DNA of 64,000 nucleotides from Thereva unica (GCA_949987705.1 OX465283.1:90215313-90279312); one strand, 5' to 3'; shown: positions 43,825 to 55,504, counted from the first letter of the stretch. Notes: generated by a model from the sequence alone, not told the origin. Numbers and translations: made by a program.

Positions 43825-46800
43825 GTTGTAATTCCGGGAAATAACAATAAGAATGTGGCGATTGAACCCGCGCAACCGAAGTCCCGTTACAAGTCAAGCT
43901 TTGTTTTTGACCTCTGTAACATCCGTGGACTTCATGCGAATTTTTCTTTTGTTGAGTGCCACTTGTTGACATATAAACCCCCAATCTTCGCACTTAGTGA
44001 AACCCAAATATCACCCGATAATGACTTAGGTCATTACCAGGTGTCGGAATACACTTTAGTGCACAATCTCTCCTCCCATAGGGGTATCGCCATCTATGTT
44101 AGGGATGACGTGGCTTATTATAAAAAATATTCAAGCACGACTTCAGATTTTAACTATCTTTGGATTAAAATCATCTTCCAAAGCCACGTCATATTCTTTT
44201 GCTTCCTATACAGAAGCCCTAACATAAGTAACGAAGCCTCCACTTCATCATTCGATTCTATTTCGGAACAAATCTCGGGATTTTTATCGTCCAATCCTGA
44301 GTGTGAAATCATCGTTGCGTTGAGTGTGAAATCATCGACGTCGAGCTCTTTGCAGACACCAATAACTTGCATCAAATTGTGGATCATCCCACAAGAGTCC
44401 CTGATGTTGCTGATCAAGGAAGATATCTCCTTGATCTTTTCCTTACTTCTCATCCAGCACGATATACCGTCACAGTTGATTCACCTCTCGGCAATTCGGA
44501 CCACTGCTTAGTTAGTGCTAGCTTCCCATTCAAATTTCGCACCCCTCCCAAACCAGTCAGAAGAACTGTATGGCATTATGGGAAGGCCAATTGGCTGGGG
44601 CTTATTAATTTTTTCCAATCTACTGACTGGAACCTGTGTTTCCGAAACAAAAACGTCAACGCTGCCGCTATCCGTATCTCTAGGATCATACAGGCAGGAA
44701 TGCATTTGTTCATTCCTCATACAACTAAATCTGTGAAGGCTAGGCCCAACAGATGGTTTAATCAGGAGTGTATGAATGCAATCAGAAATAAAGAAGCCGC
44801 CTTTCGAGCTTACAAGAGCTCTCCGAGTGAATCGCTCCGTTTAGAGTATATAAAACTGAGAAATTCCTGCAAAGTCACCATCAGGAATGTCAAAAATTCA
44901 TTTGACAACAAATTGAGAAGTAAACTCCTTAATGCAACCTCTGGTAGCAAGAACTTCTGGTCCTTGGTAAGCTCCATTAAGAAGAATTTCACTTCATCCA
45001 CAACTCCTTCACTCATCCACGATGAGAAGGTGATAACAGACAGAAAATCCAAGGCCGATTTATTAGCATCTCTGTTTGCTGCCAATTCTTCTTTACCCCA
45101 AACTGATATGCTACCCCCGGTTCTCGAGCACAGCGCTCATTTAATGGACAGGGTTTTCTTCAGGACTCGCGAGGTGTACAGGTGCCTCAAGGAGCTCGAT
45201 GTCAATAAATGCACTGGACCCGATAATATACCCCCTGTCGTCTTAAAACAATGCGCATCACCTTTGGCTAAACCTCTGCGCAAACTTTTTGCCCTATCAT
45301 ACTCTTCCGGAGTTTACCCAGATTCTTGGAAACTTGCTCATGTGCAGCCCATACCGAAAAAAGGTAACTCCAGCCTTCCCTCCAACTACCGTCCAATAGC
45401 AATTACTTCTATTCTCTCCAAAACCATGGAGACGATAATTAACAAAAAGCTAATGGGATACTTAGAATCCAACCAACTTATCAACGACAAACAATACGGC
45501 TTCCGACACAAAAGATCCACTGGTGATCTTTTAGTTTGCCTTACAGAACACCTTAACCGAAGTTTGCATGGATCTGGTGAATCTAGTTTGGTTGCTTTAG
45601 ATATCTCCAAGGCTTTTGATAGAGTATGGCACTCAGCCTTGTTAGCTAAACTCAAAGCTATTGGAATTGACTCGCTTCTGTATAAGTGGGTTGAAAGTTT
45701 CCTTTCCGGTCGTTCAATTAAGGTAGTATTGGATGGCGTCAAATCTGAATCTCACCCCATTTCTGCGGGGGTCCCCCAGGGTTCAATTTTATCACCGGCC
45801 CTATTTCTCATCTTTATAAATGACCTACTTTCAATCCCCTCCAACCCACTTCTCAGCTTCGCTGACGACGGTACTTTACGTTACTCGTACAGCTACGATA
45901 CAAGACAGACTCATGCCAGATCCTGTCTTGATGATCGGGAAATTATGTCCATCTCTGTTAATAACGACATTGAACTCATTCTAGAGTGGGGAAAGAACAA
46001 TCGTGTTGATTTCAACCCTGACAAAACCAAGTACTGTCTTATTTCAAAGAAAAAGATCAACACCTCACCATCCCTGAAAGTGGATAACGTGGTACTAAAG
46101 GCCGACCCATCCCTACACATCCTAGGTGTGACATTAGCCAAAGACCTGCGTTGGAATGACCACATATTCCAAATCGCAAAACAAGGATCCCAGTGCTTGG
46201 GATTTCTTAAGAGGTGCAAGTTCCTCCTCCAGCCATCGGCCCGTGCTGTTATTTATAAATCCTACATTCGGCCTCTTCTCGAATACAACTCCCTCGTTTG
46301 GGGCGGCGCTCCAATAACCACCTTAGCATGGTTAGATAAGGTCCAGAAAAGGGCGCTTAAGTTAATTAATGACGATACCGCTTGCTCCACCATCGACCCC
46401 CTGAGCCACCGTAGGAATGTAGCAGCACTGACAAAATTTTATCGCTACTATCATAGTGACTGTTCCTCCGAGCTAAACGCTCTCCTGCCTCCACGGCAAT
46501 CCTATACCCGCAACACCAGATTAGCCCACTCATCTCATTCCCTCCACCTGCAACTCCCCCTTTCACGCACTCAACAAGATATGAATTCGTTTGTGAATAG
46601 AACAACTCGACTCTGGAATGATCTCTCGCAGTCAGTATTTCCGAGCTCATACAACATCCAAGAGTTCAAACGCAGGGTTAATCACCACCTTCTTCAATAC
46701 CCCCCCGTACCTTTATAACCCCCCTCCCCCCTCCCCCGTACTAAGCTTACTGCTAGACATTGCACCATGACGTGACAAATGACATGACGGACTAGTAGTA

Positions 46801-46851
46801 CAAAGGGTGACTCCTGAGCTTAGCACTGCCACATAAAAAAAAAAAAAAAAA
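43825..46851 (+). mobile_element. Jockey/CR1-like LINE inside N1
   Basis: It starts after AACC (43821-43824) and ends in poly-A before AACC (46852-46855). It begins within the endonuclease frame, so it is probably 5'-truncated. Its 3' end is reused at 22357-22545 and 49089-49117, and its RT scraps occur in copies A and B. Confidence 0.85.
43877..46718 (+). pseudogene. LINE ORF2, endonuclease (damaged) and RT
   Basis: The endonuclease begins with CNIRGLHANF and FALSETQIS and ends with SDHCLVSASF. The middle active-site region is lost: GAGTGTGAAATCATCG is duplicated at 44299 and 44323 and the frame shifts there. From 44367 the frame is open for 783 residues: RT with NYRPIAITSILSK, DISKAFDRVWH, GVPQGSILSPALF and FADDGTL, then a C-terminal domain to 46718. 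FADD replaces YADD. Endonuclease loss makes it defective, but RT looks little decayed. Confidence 0.88.
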
Positions 46852-46889
46852 AACCTTAACGCAACTCGACTCCCATGGAAACTCGGTAA

Positions 46890-47055
46890 TTGACGTGACA
46901 ACGTCTATTAAATCGGTTTAAGATAGGACGCGCGTGTGAAAATGTCCCGCACACAAAAAAAAATTTGCTTCGAAATATATAATTTATTAATTGAGAAAAT
47001 AATACAAAACGTAATAACAGACGTTGTTACGTTCAAATTAATAGACGTTGTCACG
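46890..47055. mobile_element. S-family element S2 (short)
   Basis: TTGACGTGACAACGTCTATT is inverted at the right end (AACGTGACAACGTCTATTAA). It shares GGTTTAAGATAGGACGCGCG with S1. It abuts N1. Confidence 0.55.
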
Positions 47056-47258
47056 TTAAAATACGGACGTGATACTTCACATCCAAGACCATTAATTTTT
47101 TTTGAAGTTAGTTTTGATAATATGATTTCGGATAACGTTATAAAAAAAACTCGTCTTAAAAAAGTATTCCACCGAACGCGGGAACACAAGCAGCTAACTC
47201 ACCCAGTTTGACGGTTGAGATACCCCCAGATTTCACTACGCTCACATACAGGGATTAT

Positions 47259-48165
47259 CACTGACATATAGTAATGGACTGCTAAATGAGCAAAATCCAC
47301 TGACATGTAGTAATGGACTGCTAAATGAACAAAATCCCATACAAAAAAGTGGCACCAAAAACTATTGCTGCCTCACTCCCACGTTAAATTCCTATGAACT
47401 GTAACCGTCAGCGCATGTCAGCGATGTAAACATAATTAGAGAAAAATAGACAGGTATAGTTTTCGTTCTTCTCTCTCACTTTTGAGCTATTTTGAAAACT
47501 TCGTTAAACAGGGGAAGTAACAGTCACAGTTTTGAGATAAATACATTTATTTAATGGAAAAACTGCTGGTAAATAAAAATGAGTGATGGAAATATATTTC
47601 TATTAATTATTACAGACATTTTATTACTTATTTCCTCTTAAATTCGAACAAATTTTTTTTGTTTACGTAAAAAAGGTTTTCTATATGTGGAGAAAAATGG
47701 TGCCATTCAGCATTGTCAATCAGCAGTCCATTCCTATATGTCAGTGGCAAAATCCCATACAAAAAAATGGCACCAAAAACTGTTCCTGCCTCGCTCCCAC
47801 GCTAAATCCCAATGAACTGTAATCGTCAGCGCATGTCAGCGATATAAACATAATTAGAAAAAAATAGACAGGTATAGTTTTCGTTCTTCTTTCTCATTCT
47901 TGGGCTATTTTGAAAACTTCGTTAAACAGGGTAAATAACCGTCACGGTTTTGGAATAAATACATTTATTTAATGAAAAAATTGCTAATAAATAAAAATGA
48001 ATGATGGAAATTTATTTCCGTTAATTATAAAAAACATCTTAAAACTAGTTTTCTCCTAAATTCGGAGAAATTTGTTTTTGTTTGCATAAAAAAGGTTTTC
48101 TATTTCTGGAGAAAAATGGTGCCATTCAGCATCGTCAATCAGCAGTCCATTACTATATGTCAGTG
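47259..48165. mobile_element. hAT-like MITE M2-outer
   Basis: Ends CACTGACATATAG, inverted at the right. Exact 8-bp duplication GGGATTAT (47251-47258 and 48166-48173). Split near its left end by M2-inner. Confidence 0.88.
47298..47746. mobile_element. hAT-like MITE M2-inner (449 bp), inserted in a sister copy
   Basis: Exact 8-bp duplication GCAAAATC (47290-47297 and 47747-47754) lies inside M2-outer, 31 bp from its left end. Confidence 0.9.
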
Positions 48166-48222
48166 GGGATTATACACACGAGGGCCTTTCCTGTAGTTCT
48201 CTATTCTAAGGTGTGTGCCCAA

Positions 48223-48700
48223 GAGCGCGTTCAAAAACCTTACTATAGTAAACCACGAGGTAAGCTGTGGTTATGCTACATCACTTCACTTAACCACGAA
48301 AGTTTATGTTTAACCATGGAGGTTTTTGAACGCACCGTGGTTAACTACCTGGTAAAGAAAATTTAAAAAAAAATTCCATAAAATAGTGTCGGCAATTTGC
48401 CTCAATTATTTCCAATAATTATTTATTTAAAATAATCTCACAAATCCCACTTTGATTTGTTCATCATTAACATTAAAACAAATGTCAAAAAATTGTTTTT
48501 ATTCTTCTTCTTCTTAACTATCGCTAACCATGCTCCCGAGCATGGTTAAAATTTAACTACACCATGGTTAACCACGGGAGTTTTTGAACGCCAAAAAGTT
48601 ATGCTCGTGGTTATGTTGTAGTTAACCACGGAGTTTTTGAACGACAAAAGTTTACCATAGTTAACCATGGTTAACCATAGTAAGGTTTTTGAACGCGCTC
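48223..48700. mobile_element. Q-family MITE Q1 (478 bp)
   Basis: Ends GAGCGCGTTCAAAAACC on both sides, inverted, with target duplication CAA (48220-48222 and 48701-48703). The arms are long and rich in TTAACCATGGTTAA-like palindromes. Same length as Q2. Confidence 0.85.
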
Positions 48701-48779
48701 CAAGTCTTCTTCAGAGTAATTCAAATGGAGTTGTCAATTTGGCTAACGTTTTTGCCGCAATAACTAACATTTATTATTA

Positions 48780-49205
48780 CAGTAGAGCGTCGATAATCCG
48801 GATTAATTGTGAGCGGACCCTGTCCGGATTATCAAAATGTCCGGATTTTCGAACAGGACCAAAAAAGGTCGTTTGAGTTCATAACAAAGAGAAAACTTGC
48901 TAAAACCGTTAATAAATCCCTTTTGTGGTTAAATAATTGAGCAGATAAATAAAACCATTAATTAATATGAACTTAAAACGTATTTTAATGAAAGAACCGT
49001 ACACCATAGCTGCATATGCATTTTTTATCATTTACATATATATGGAACAAATCGTAGTAGGCCGCTTTGCTTCGGAAAGCGGGTAATTCCTGAGCTTGGC
49101 CGTGCCACATAAAAAAATGTATTCACTCGAATTTTTTTCCAATCGAATCGAATCCGGATTATCGACGCCCGGATTTTTGACGTCCGGATTATTGACGCTT
49201 TACTG
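48780..49205. mobile_element. Pogo/Tigger-like MITE R (426 bp)
   Basis: Ends CAGTAGAGCGTCGATAATCC and inverted CAGTAAAGCGTCAATAATCC, with TA on both sides (48778-48779 and 49206-49207). A CAGT start and TA target fit the pogo branch of Tc1/mariner. Confidence 0.8.
49089..49117 (+). mobile_element. LINE 3' tail scrap inside R
   Basis: CCTGAGCTTGGCCGTGCCAC followed by ATA and A7 resembles the end of the LINE at 46815-46850. Very short, so tentative. Confidence 0.5.
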
Positions 49206-49435
49206 TAATTGTAAAAGAATACAAGGAATCTTATTTTGCTAAATATACCATTTTTTTTGTTTTCAACATTTTCCCGTTTGTCAGATTTGGGCGCACTTAA
49301 TAAACTAGATAGCGCAACTGACAGAAGTGCTACATTTTAGTCAGTCAAAATCACTGACATATAGAATGGACTGCTCATGAGGAATTTTTCATGGCACCAA
49401 TTTGTTCCATAAGCCCTAACTATTACTAAGTTTCC

Positions 49436-49830
49436 ATGAGAGTTCAACCAGAGTTGAACCCGAGACGAACTCCATGGAAACAGTCGCAGTCAAGAGTTTT
49501 CGTTAAAGATTTTCAACTCTGCTCAACTCAACGAAAATAGGTAGATTGAACAGAGTTCACGCACACAACTACAAACGGGATTGTCAAATGTTAAAAAAGT
49601 TGTAATGTTTATAACATTTCTGTTATACAACGAACACAATAAATTAATTTTATGGCCCATGATCACTATTTGATAATAACAAAAATAGCTGCTTGCTTAA
49701 TACAAGTACACATTCAGCTGTCTGTACACAGACAGAAAAGTCAGCCATGCAAACGCATAGAGTTGAGTCGTTGAGTTGAAGTGTCATTTAAACTCAACCT
49801 CAACTCAACTCGACTCCCATGGAAACTCGG
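49436..49830. mobile_element. N-family MITE N2 (395 bp)
   Basis: TIRs CTAAGTTTCCATGAGAG and inverted CCGAGTTTCCATGGGAG. TA at 49434-49435 and 49831-49832, within the left end of P0. Confidence 0.82.
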
Positions 49831-50782
49831 TATATAATGATCTTAAGACGTCATAAGATTCTTCGTCAAATTCTCTTAAGACTGATTAATTATCTGTCAA
49901 ATCGTAAGCTCAGCTATAATAGCCTTAAGACGTTTTGACATTTGTAAAAGGTAAACAAATCGAGTCTGGGAAAGCGTCCAATAAATTAAAAAATGGAAAT
50001 TAACAATAGTTTTAATGAAGAACTGATTGAATTAGTTCAAAACTGTTTTTTTATTGTCTCTATTTATTTTTCTTACACAACACGATCTAGGTTTTCTTTT
50101 TATTTTTTTCACATCTTCTACCAATTTCACTAATAACACCAAATTATTTAATAACTCCTAATTATCCATTTTGCAAAAAAACCGTTTTCTGCAACTAGAA
50201 AAACTAACGAAAATTACACTTTTCTTATGATTGCTTAAGATTTGTACGCTCGTTACCGTACATTAAAAGCCCTAACTATAATGGTCTTAAGATACCTTAA
50301 GATTTTTTACGCTCCTATGAAATGTCATAATACCAACTATAATGGCCTTAAGCAATCTTTCGTTAACTTTTCCAATCTTTCGTCAAGTCTTTAATGTACG
50401 GCAACGAGCGTACAAATCTTAAGCAATCATAAGAAAAGTGTAATTTTCTTTAGTGTTTCTAGTTGCAGAAAACTTTTTTTTGCAAAATGGATAATTTGGA
50501 GTTATTCAATAATTTGGCGTTATTAGTGAAATTGGTAGAAGATGTGAAAAAAATAAAAAGAAAACTTAGATCGTGTTGTGTAAGAAAAATAAATGGAGAC
50601 AATAAAAAAAAGCAGTTTTGAACTAATTCCAATCAATTCTTCATTAAAACTATTGTTAATTTCCTTTTTTTTGGACGCTTTTCCAGACTCGGTTTGTTTA
50701 CCTTTTACAAATGTCAAAACGTCTTAAGGCTATTATAGCTGAGCTTACGATTTGACAGATAATTAATCAGTCTTAAGAGAAT

Positions 50783-51338
50783 AGCCCTAACTATAATGGT
50801 CTTAAGATACCTTAAGATTTTTTACGCTCCTATGAAATGTCATAATACCAACTATAATGGCCTTAAGCAATCTTTCGTTAACTTTTCCAATCTTTCGTCA
50901 AGTCTTTAATGTACGGTAACGAGCGTACAAATCTTAAGCAATCATAAGAAAAAAGTAATTTTCTTTAATGTTTCTAGTCGCAGAAAACGTTTTTGCAAAA
51001 TGAATAATTTGGAGTTATTAAATAATTTGGCGTTATTAGTGAAATTGGTAGAAGATGTGAAAAAAAAAACTTAGATTGTGTTGTGTAAGAAAAATAAATA
51101 GAGACAATAAAAAAGCAGTTTTGAACTAATTCAATCAGTTCTTCATTAAAACTATTGTTAATTTCCATTTTTTTAATTTATTGGATGCTTTCCCAGGCTC
51201 GATTTGTTTACCTTTTACAAATGTCAAAACGTCTTAAGGCTATTATAGCTGAGCTTAAGATTTGACAGATAATTAACCAGTCTTAAGAGAATTTGACGAA
51301 GAATCTTATGATGTCTTAAGATCATTATAGTTAGGGCT
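50783..51338. mobile_element. P-family MITE P2 (556 bp, complete)
   Basis: The only uninterrupted P copy, with both AGCCCTAAC ends. Flanked by AAT on both sides (50780-50782 and 51339-51341). Confidence 0.85.
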
Positions 51339-51341
51339 AAT

Positions 51342-52379
51342 AGCCCTAACTATAATGGTCTTAAGATACCTTAAGATTTTTTACGCTCCTATGAAATGTC
51401 ATAATACCAACTATAATGGCCTTAAGCAATCTTTCGTTAACTTTTCCAATCTTTCGTCAAGTCTTTAATGTACGGTAACGAGCGTACAAATCTTAAGCAA
51501 TCATAAGAAAAGTGTAATTTTCTTTAGTGTTTCTAGTTGCAGAAAACGTTTTTTTGCAAAATGGATAATTTGGAGTTATTAAATAATTTGGCGTTATTAG
51601 TGAAATTGGTAGAAGATGTGAAAAAATAAAAAGAAAACCTAGATCGTGTTGTGTAAGAAAAATTAATAGAGACAATAAAAAACAGTTTTGAACAGTTCTC
51701 AATCAGTTCTTCATTAAAACTATTGTTAATTTCCTCTTTTTTTGGACGCTTTCCCAGACACGGTTTGTTTACCTTTTACAAATGTCAAAACGTCTTAATA
51801 CCATGTTTCCATCGCACTCGAAATCTTCCGATTTCGGCAAAAATGAGGATTTCGGACGAAATCTCGTTTGAAATCTCATGTTTTAGCATATAAAATGAAA
51901 TCGCCTTTCGGAGGAGATTTCAATGAAATCTCGATCGAAATCTTGGTAATGACTATTCAGCCTATTCAGCAAGTGGGAAATTTTGGGGAAATTTCTCAGC
52001 TGTAAAAAATTTTGACAGTACGAATTTGTCATTTTTTAAATTTTCTATCTTTAACGTTTAAAATGGAGCTTAAATGAATGTTTATATTTTTTCCTTATTT
52101 TACAGCCTATTCTTTCCAAATTCCTCAGTTTTGTTGATATAATTAGGTTTTTAAAATTTGATGTGCAAGTTTGTTATGACAAGCGAAAACTGCCTGGTGC
52201 GATGGGAACACATTTGGATTTTGCCAAATCGTTTTATCAAAACCTGCGGATTTCGAGTGCGATGGAAACATGGTATAAGGCTATTATAGCTGAGCTTACG
52301 ATTTGACAGATAATTAACCAGTCTTAAGAGAATTTGACGAAGAATCTTATGACGTCTTAAGATCATTATAGTTAGGGCT
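51342..52379. mobile_element. P-family MITE P3, split by U
   Basis: It shares the AAT at 51339-51341 with P2 and has ACT (52380-52382) on the far side, as expected for two insertions at one target. Confidence 0.78.
51799..52275. mobile_element. PIF/Harbinger-like MITE U (477 bp)
   Basis: TIR TACCATGTTTCCATCGCACT, inverted at the right, with target duplication TAA (51796-51798 and 52276-52278). P1 and P2 give the empty site. Family placement rests on the TAA target only. Confidence 0.8.
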
Positions 52380-52809
52380 ACTTTGACGAAGAATCTTATG
52401 ACGTCTTAAGATCATTATAGTTAGGGCTAAAGAATTGACGAAAGATTGGAAAAGTTAACGAAAGATTGCTTAGGCCATTATAGTTGGTATTATGACATTT
52501 CATAGGAGCGTAAAAAATCTTAAGGTTTCTTAAGACCATTATAGTTAGGGCTATAGGCTACAAACGTTTTTTCACTCCATGTAAACACCGGAATCACTTT
52601 TGAAATTTACATTTCTTGAAATACGTACTTAAAACATTAAAACAACACAAATATTTTGTTTAAAAAAAATAATAAGCACTATTTTCACTTTTTCACCTTT
52701 TAAATGCCTTTTTTTCATTAATTTGCAAATTTTATGTGTATATGATTTAAGTTCTTAACGCCTGTTTTAGCAACTGACATTCTGTATGTCAAAATCCGGG
52801 GGTCTATTA

Positions 52810-53247
52810 CCGAGTTTCCATGGGAGTCGAGTTGAGTTGAGGTTGAGTTGAAATGACACTTCAATTCAACGACTCAACTCTATGCGTTTCCATGGCTGAC
52901 TTTTCTGCCTGTGTACAAACAGCTGAATGTGTACTTGTATTAAGCAAGCAGCTGTTTTTAAATTTGACGTAATATTTTTGTTATTATAAAATAGCGATCA
53001 TGGACCATAAAATTAATTTATTGTGTTCGTTGTATAACAGAAATGTTATAAACAGGCGCGACATTTTGACTTTTTTAACATTTGACAATCCCGTTTGTAG
53101 TTGTGTGCGTGAACTCTGCTCAATCTACCTATTTTCGTTGAGTTGAGCAGAGTTGAAAATCTTTAACGAAAACTCTTGACTGCGACTGTTTGTTTCCATG
53201 GAGTTCAACTCGGGTTCAACTCTGGTTGAACTCTCATGGAAACTCAG
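52810..53247. mobile_element. N-family MITE N3 (438 bp), reverse orientation
   Basis: Ends CCGAGTTTCCATGGGAG and inverted CTGAGTTTCCATGAGAG, with TA on both sides. M3 gives the empty site, apart from one extra T. Confidence 0.8.
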
Positions 53248-53834
53248 TATATGGGGAAAAGAGCAAAAGATATAAACATCACTATACCCGTCTATTTTTT
53301 TTAATTGATTTAACGCAAAAGATATAAACATCACTATACCCGCCTATTTTTTTCTAATAGATTTAACCTGATTTTATTTCTGAGTGCTTCTGTCAGTTTG
53401 GGGCGTTTGGGGCTTATGGATGAGCGAGTCGACTATACCTTTTTGGTGCCATCGGTTTGTATGGGAATAATTGCTGATGAGCAGTCCATTATTATATGTC
53501 AAATGCTGAATTATTTCAACTAGCTGCTATTATTTTCTTCTCGTCTCTGCTGCTAAATCATGGCCAACAACGTGAAAGTAGCTTCGGCGTAAACCCGGCC
53601 CATTTCTGTTTACCCTTCGAATGTGATTGAGACCAAAGCAAAACAAGAAATGGGGATTTCGTTAAATAAATGGTACAATTAATAATTTTCTAATTTGCCT
53701 TAATTTATAATTAATAAATATATTTGCCTTAATTTAATCCAGTTTTCTTGCTCAGTAATAAATGAAGAACTGGAAGGACGTGACTGATTCTGGGGAATAT
53801 GTCAAGAACTAATTAATTTAAATATTTAATCAAA

Positions 53835-55110
53835 ATGCGGCTAAGTAAAAGGTGCTTGCTGATACTGTTAATAATATTGATACTGTTCATTGTGTTTTCC
53901 ATACTTCGAAGTGGACAACGCGAGGGTATTATAAACATTTTCAGGGATCATGCGAAACTCAAAAGTTTGCTATTTACACCTCATAGGTAAGATATATTAC
54001 TGGAATCATTTGAAAACTCATAAAATTTTTATTCAAGTCCACATAAACAGTCCACAATAACAGTAGCGGTAGTTGCGTGTGGACAGCGACTTCAAGAAAC
54101 GCTTAATATGTTGAAATCGGCAATATTGTTCAACCGCGGCAAGCCTCCGATACGATTTGTTATTTTGGCAGAGGAAAACTTGAAGACTGCATTTATGGAA
54201 AAACTTTCTGATTGGCAGGAAGCTGTACCTGGAACATTTCGATTTGATATAATGTCATTAAAATTTCCAGAAAAAAATCAAAAGGAATGGAAATCATTAT
54301 TTAAACCATGTGCAGCCCAGCGGTTGTTTTTACCGGTAAGATATTTCTAAAATAAAAATATTGCAATAACATTTCCCATTTAGTCTCTTTTAAGTACAGT
54401 TGACTCAGTTTTGTACCTAGATACCGATACGCTCTTCTTATCTCCGGTATCTGATATTTGGGAGCATTTCAAATACTTCAATTCTTCTCAATTAGCTGGG
54501 TTATCTCCAGAACACGAAGATAAAAATGTTGGTTGGTACAACAGGTTCGCTCGCCACCCTTTTTACGGGCCCTTAGGGGTTAATTCGGGGGTAATGTTGA
54601 TGAATTTAACTAGAATGCGACAATTTAAGTGGGAAGACCACATATTGCCAATTCATGATGAATATAAAATGAAAATTACCTGGGGAGATCAGGACCTTAT
54701 CAATATCTTGTTTTATTATCATCCAGGTAGTTATATCAATTATATGTTCGTTTTATTTGCTATCCTAACGCTTACTTAAATTAGATAAACTGTACGTCTT
54801 TCCGTGCCAATTTAATTATCGTCCAGATCACTGTATGTATATGAGTGTGTGCAATGCTACTCGAGGTATTCAAATATTGCATGGTAATCGTGGATATTTC
54901 CATTCAGACAAACAACCGGCTTTTACTACAGTTTACAGCACTCTTGAAGCGTATCAACTCGGTAAGGACCCTTACAGAAATTTTGTTCGCCCTCTAGAAG
55001 CAGCACTGGCCGACGAATTGGTGGTAAACTCGAACTGCGGGAAAATATCTCGTGAAATTACTGTAAAAGCAAAGAAAATGTTCCCAGAAATTGACTATTA
55101 TTACAGCTAG
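53835..55110 (+). CDS. shams: Glucoside xylosyltransferase (GT8), four exons
   Basis: Exons by splice sites and frame: 53835-53986, 54038-54335, 54384-54726 and 54785-55110. They give 372 residues, within the family range. Introns are 51, 48 and 58 bp, all GT-AG. The N-terminus is a type II signal anchor (residues ~8-24, [16 protein letters not shown]), placing it in the Golgi/ER lumen. The GT8 fold is marked by [13 protein letters not shown], the metal-binding D163-T-D165 in [32 protein letters not shown] and H297-G-N-R. Known family role: transfers xylose from UDP-xylose to O-glucose on Notch EGF repeats. No stops or frameshifts are seen. AAAATG gives a plausible start. An upstream 5' UTR exon cannot be excluded. 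Confidence 0.92.
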
Positions 55111-55212
55111 TATTTTTTTTTTTTAAATATTTGCCATGATTTTTTGAAACTTTGCGTGATATGATTTTTAATTGAATTGAGTAGTATTTTATAAACTATA
55201 TGAAAGGCGTTT

Positions 55213-55218
55213 AATAAA
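55213..55218 (+). terminator. Polyadenylation signal of the xylosyltransferase gene
   Basis: AATAAA about 100 bases after the stop codon, in AT-rich 3' UTR. No experimental end is visible. Confidence 0.6.
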
Positions 55219-55277
55219 TGATTTTATAAAAGAATCAAATTTGTGTAGGATTTTTTTTGAGCTGTACACCTTACATC

Positions 55278-55504
55278 AAAGGCCCCTGTGCTGAATGTCG
55301 AGTCGTGATTTGTGACAAGTTTTTTGAGTTGAAGAAAGTGACGTTTTAATCGAATTACTATTTTCAGCATAGTGGCCTAGAGTGGAAGAGCTAAGTGCGA
55401 GTTTAGCCCCCTATGCTGAAAGTCGCAATTCGTCTGAAACACCACTTTCTTTAACTCAAAAAACTTGTCACAAATCACGACTCGACATTCAGCACAGGGC
55501 CCTT
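55278..55504. mobile_element. Hairpin MITE downstream of the host gene (227 bp)
   Basis: CTGTGCTGAATGTCGAGTCG and its inverted copy form ~60-bp arms (55283-55340 and 55440-55500), with an inner pair CTATGCTGAAA. The target duplication is unclear. Nearly the whole element is one imperfect palindrome. Confidence 0.7.

Larger units (their letters stand above)
43422..46886. mobile_element. N-family MITE N1, split by a LINE
   Basis: Ends CTGAGTTTCCATGAGAG and inverted CCGAGTTTCCATGGGAG, with TA at 43420-43421 and 46887-46888. It is rich in GAGTTGAA/TTCAACTC repeats. N2 and N3 show the empty site for the LINE. Confidence 0.8.
50268..52428. mobile_element. P-family MITE P1, inside P0
   Basis: Flanked by AAA (50265-50267 and 52429-52431). 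The P0 sequence continues across the site, as judged from the other P copies. P2 and P3 are inserted in it. Confidence 0.78.
49422..52552. mobile_element. P-family MITE P0, outermost of a self-nest
   Basis: Ends AGCCCTAACTATAATG, inverted at the right, with ATA on both sides (49419-49421 and 52553-52555). M3 shows the empty site. N2 and P1 are inserted in it. Confidence 0.82.
49352..53500. mobile_element. hAT-like MITE M4, split by the P nest and N3
   Basis: The left end is CACTGACATATAGAATGG. The right part resumes at 52556-52809 and 53248-53500. It is collinear with M3 read in reverse. The right TIR lost its last bases: GTCA joins AAATGC, probably a small deletion between GTCA repeats. Confidence 0.75.

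Noticed and set aside
44508..46650. Several minus-strand frames opposite LINE ORF2
   Set aside because: They are antisense shadows of the long RT frame and carry no independent motif.
50523..51702. Three similar ~65-residue minus-strand frames in the P array
   Set aside because: They are copies of AT-rich MITE sequence with varying ends and no recognisable domain.
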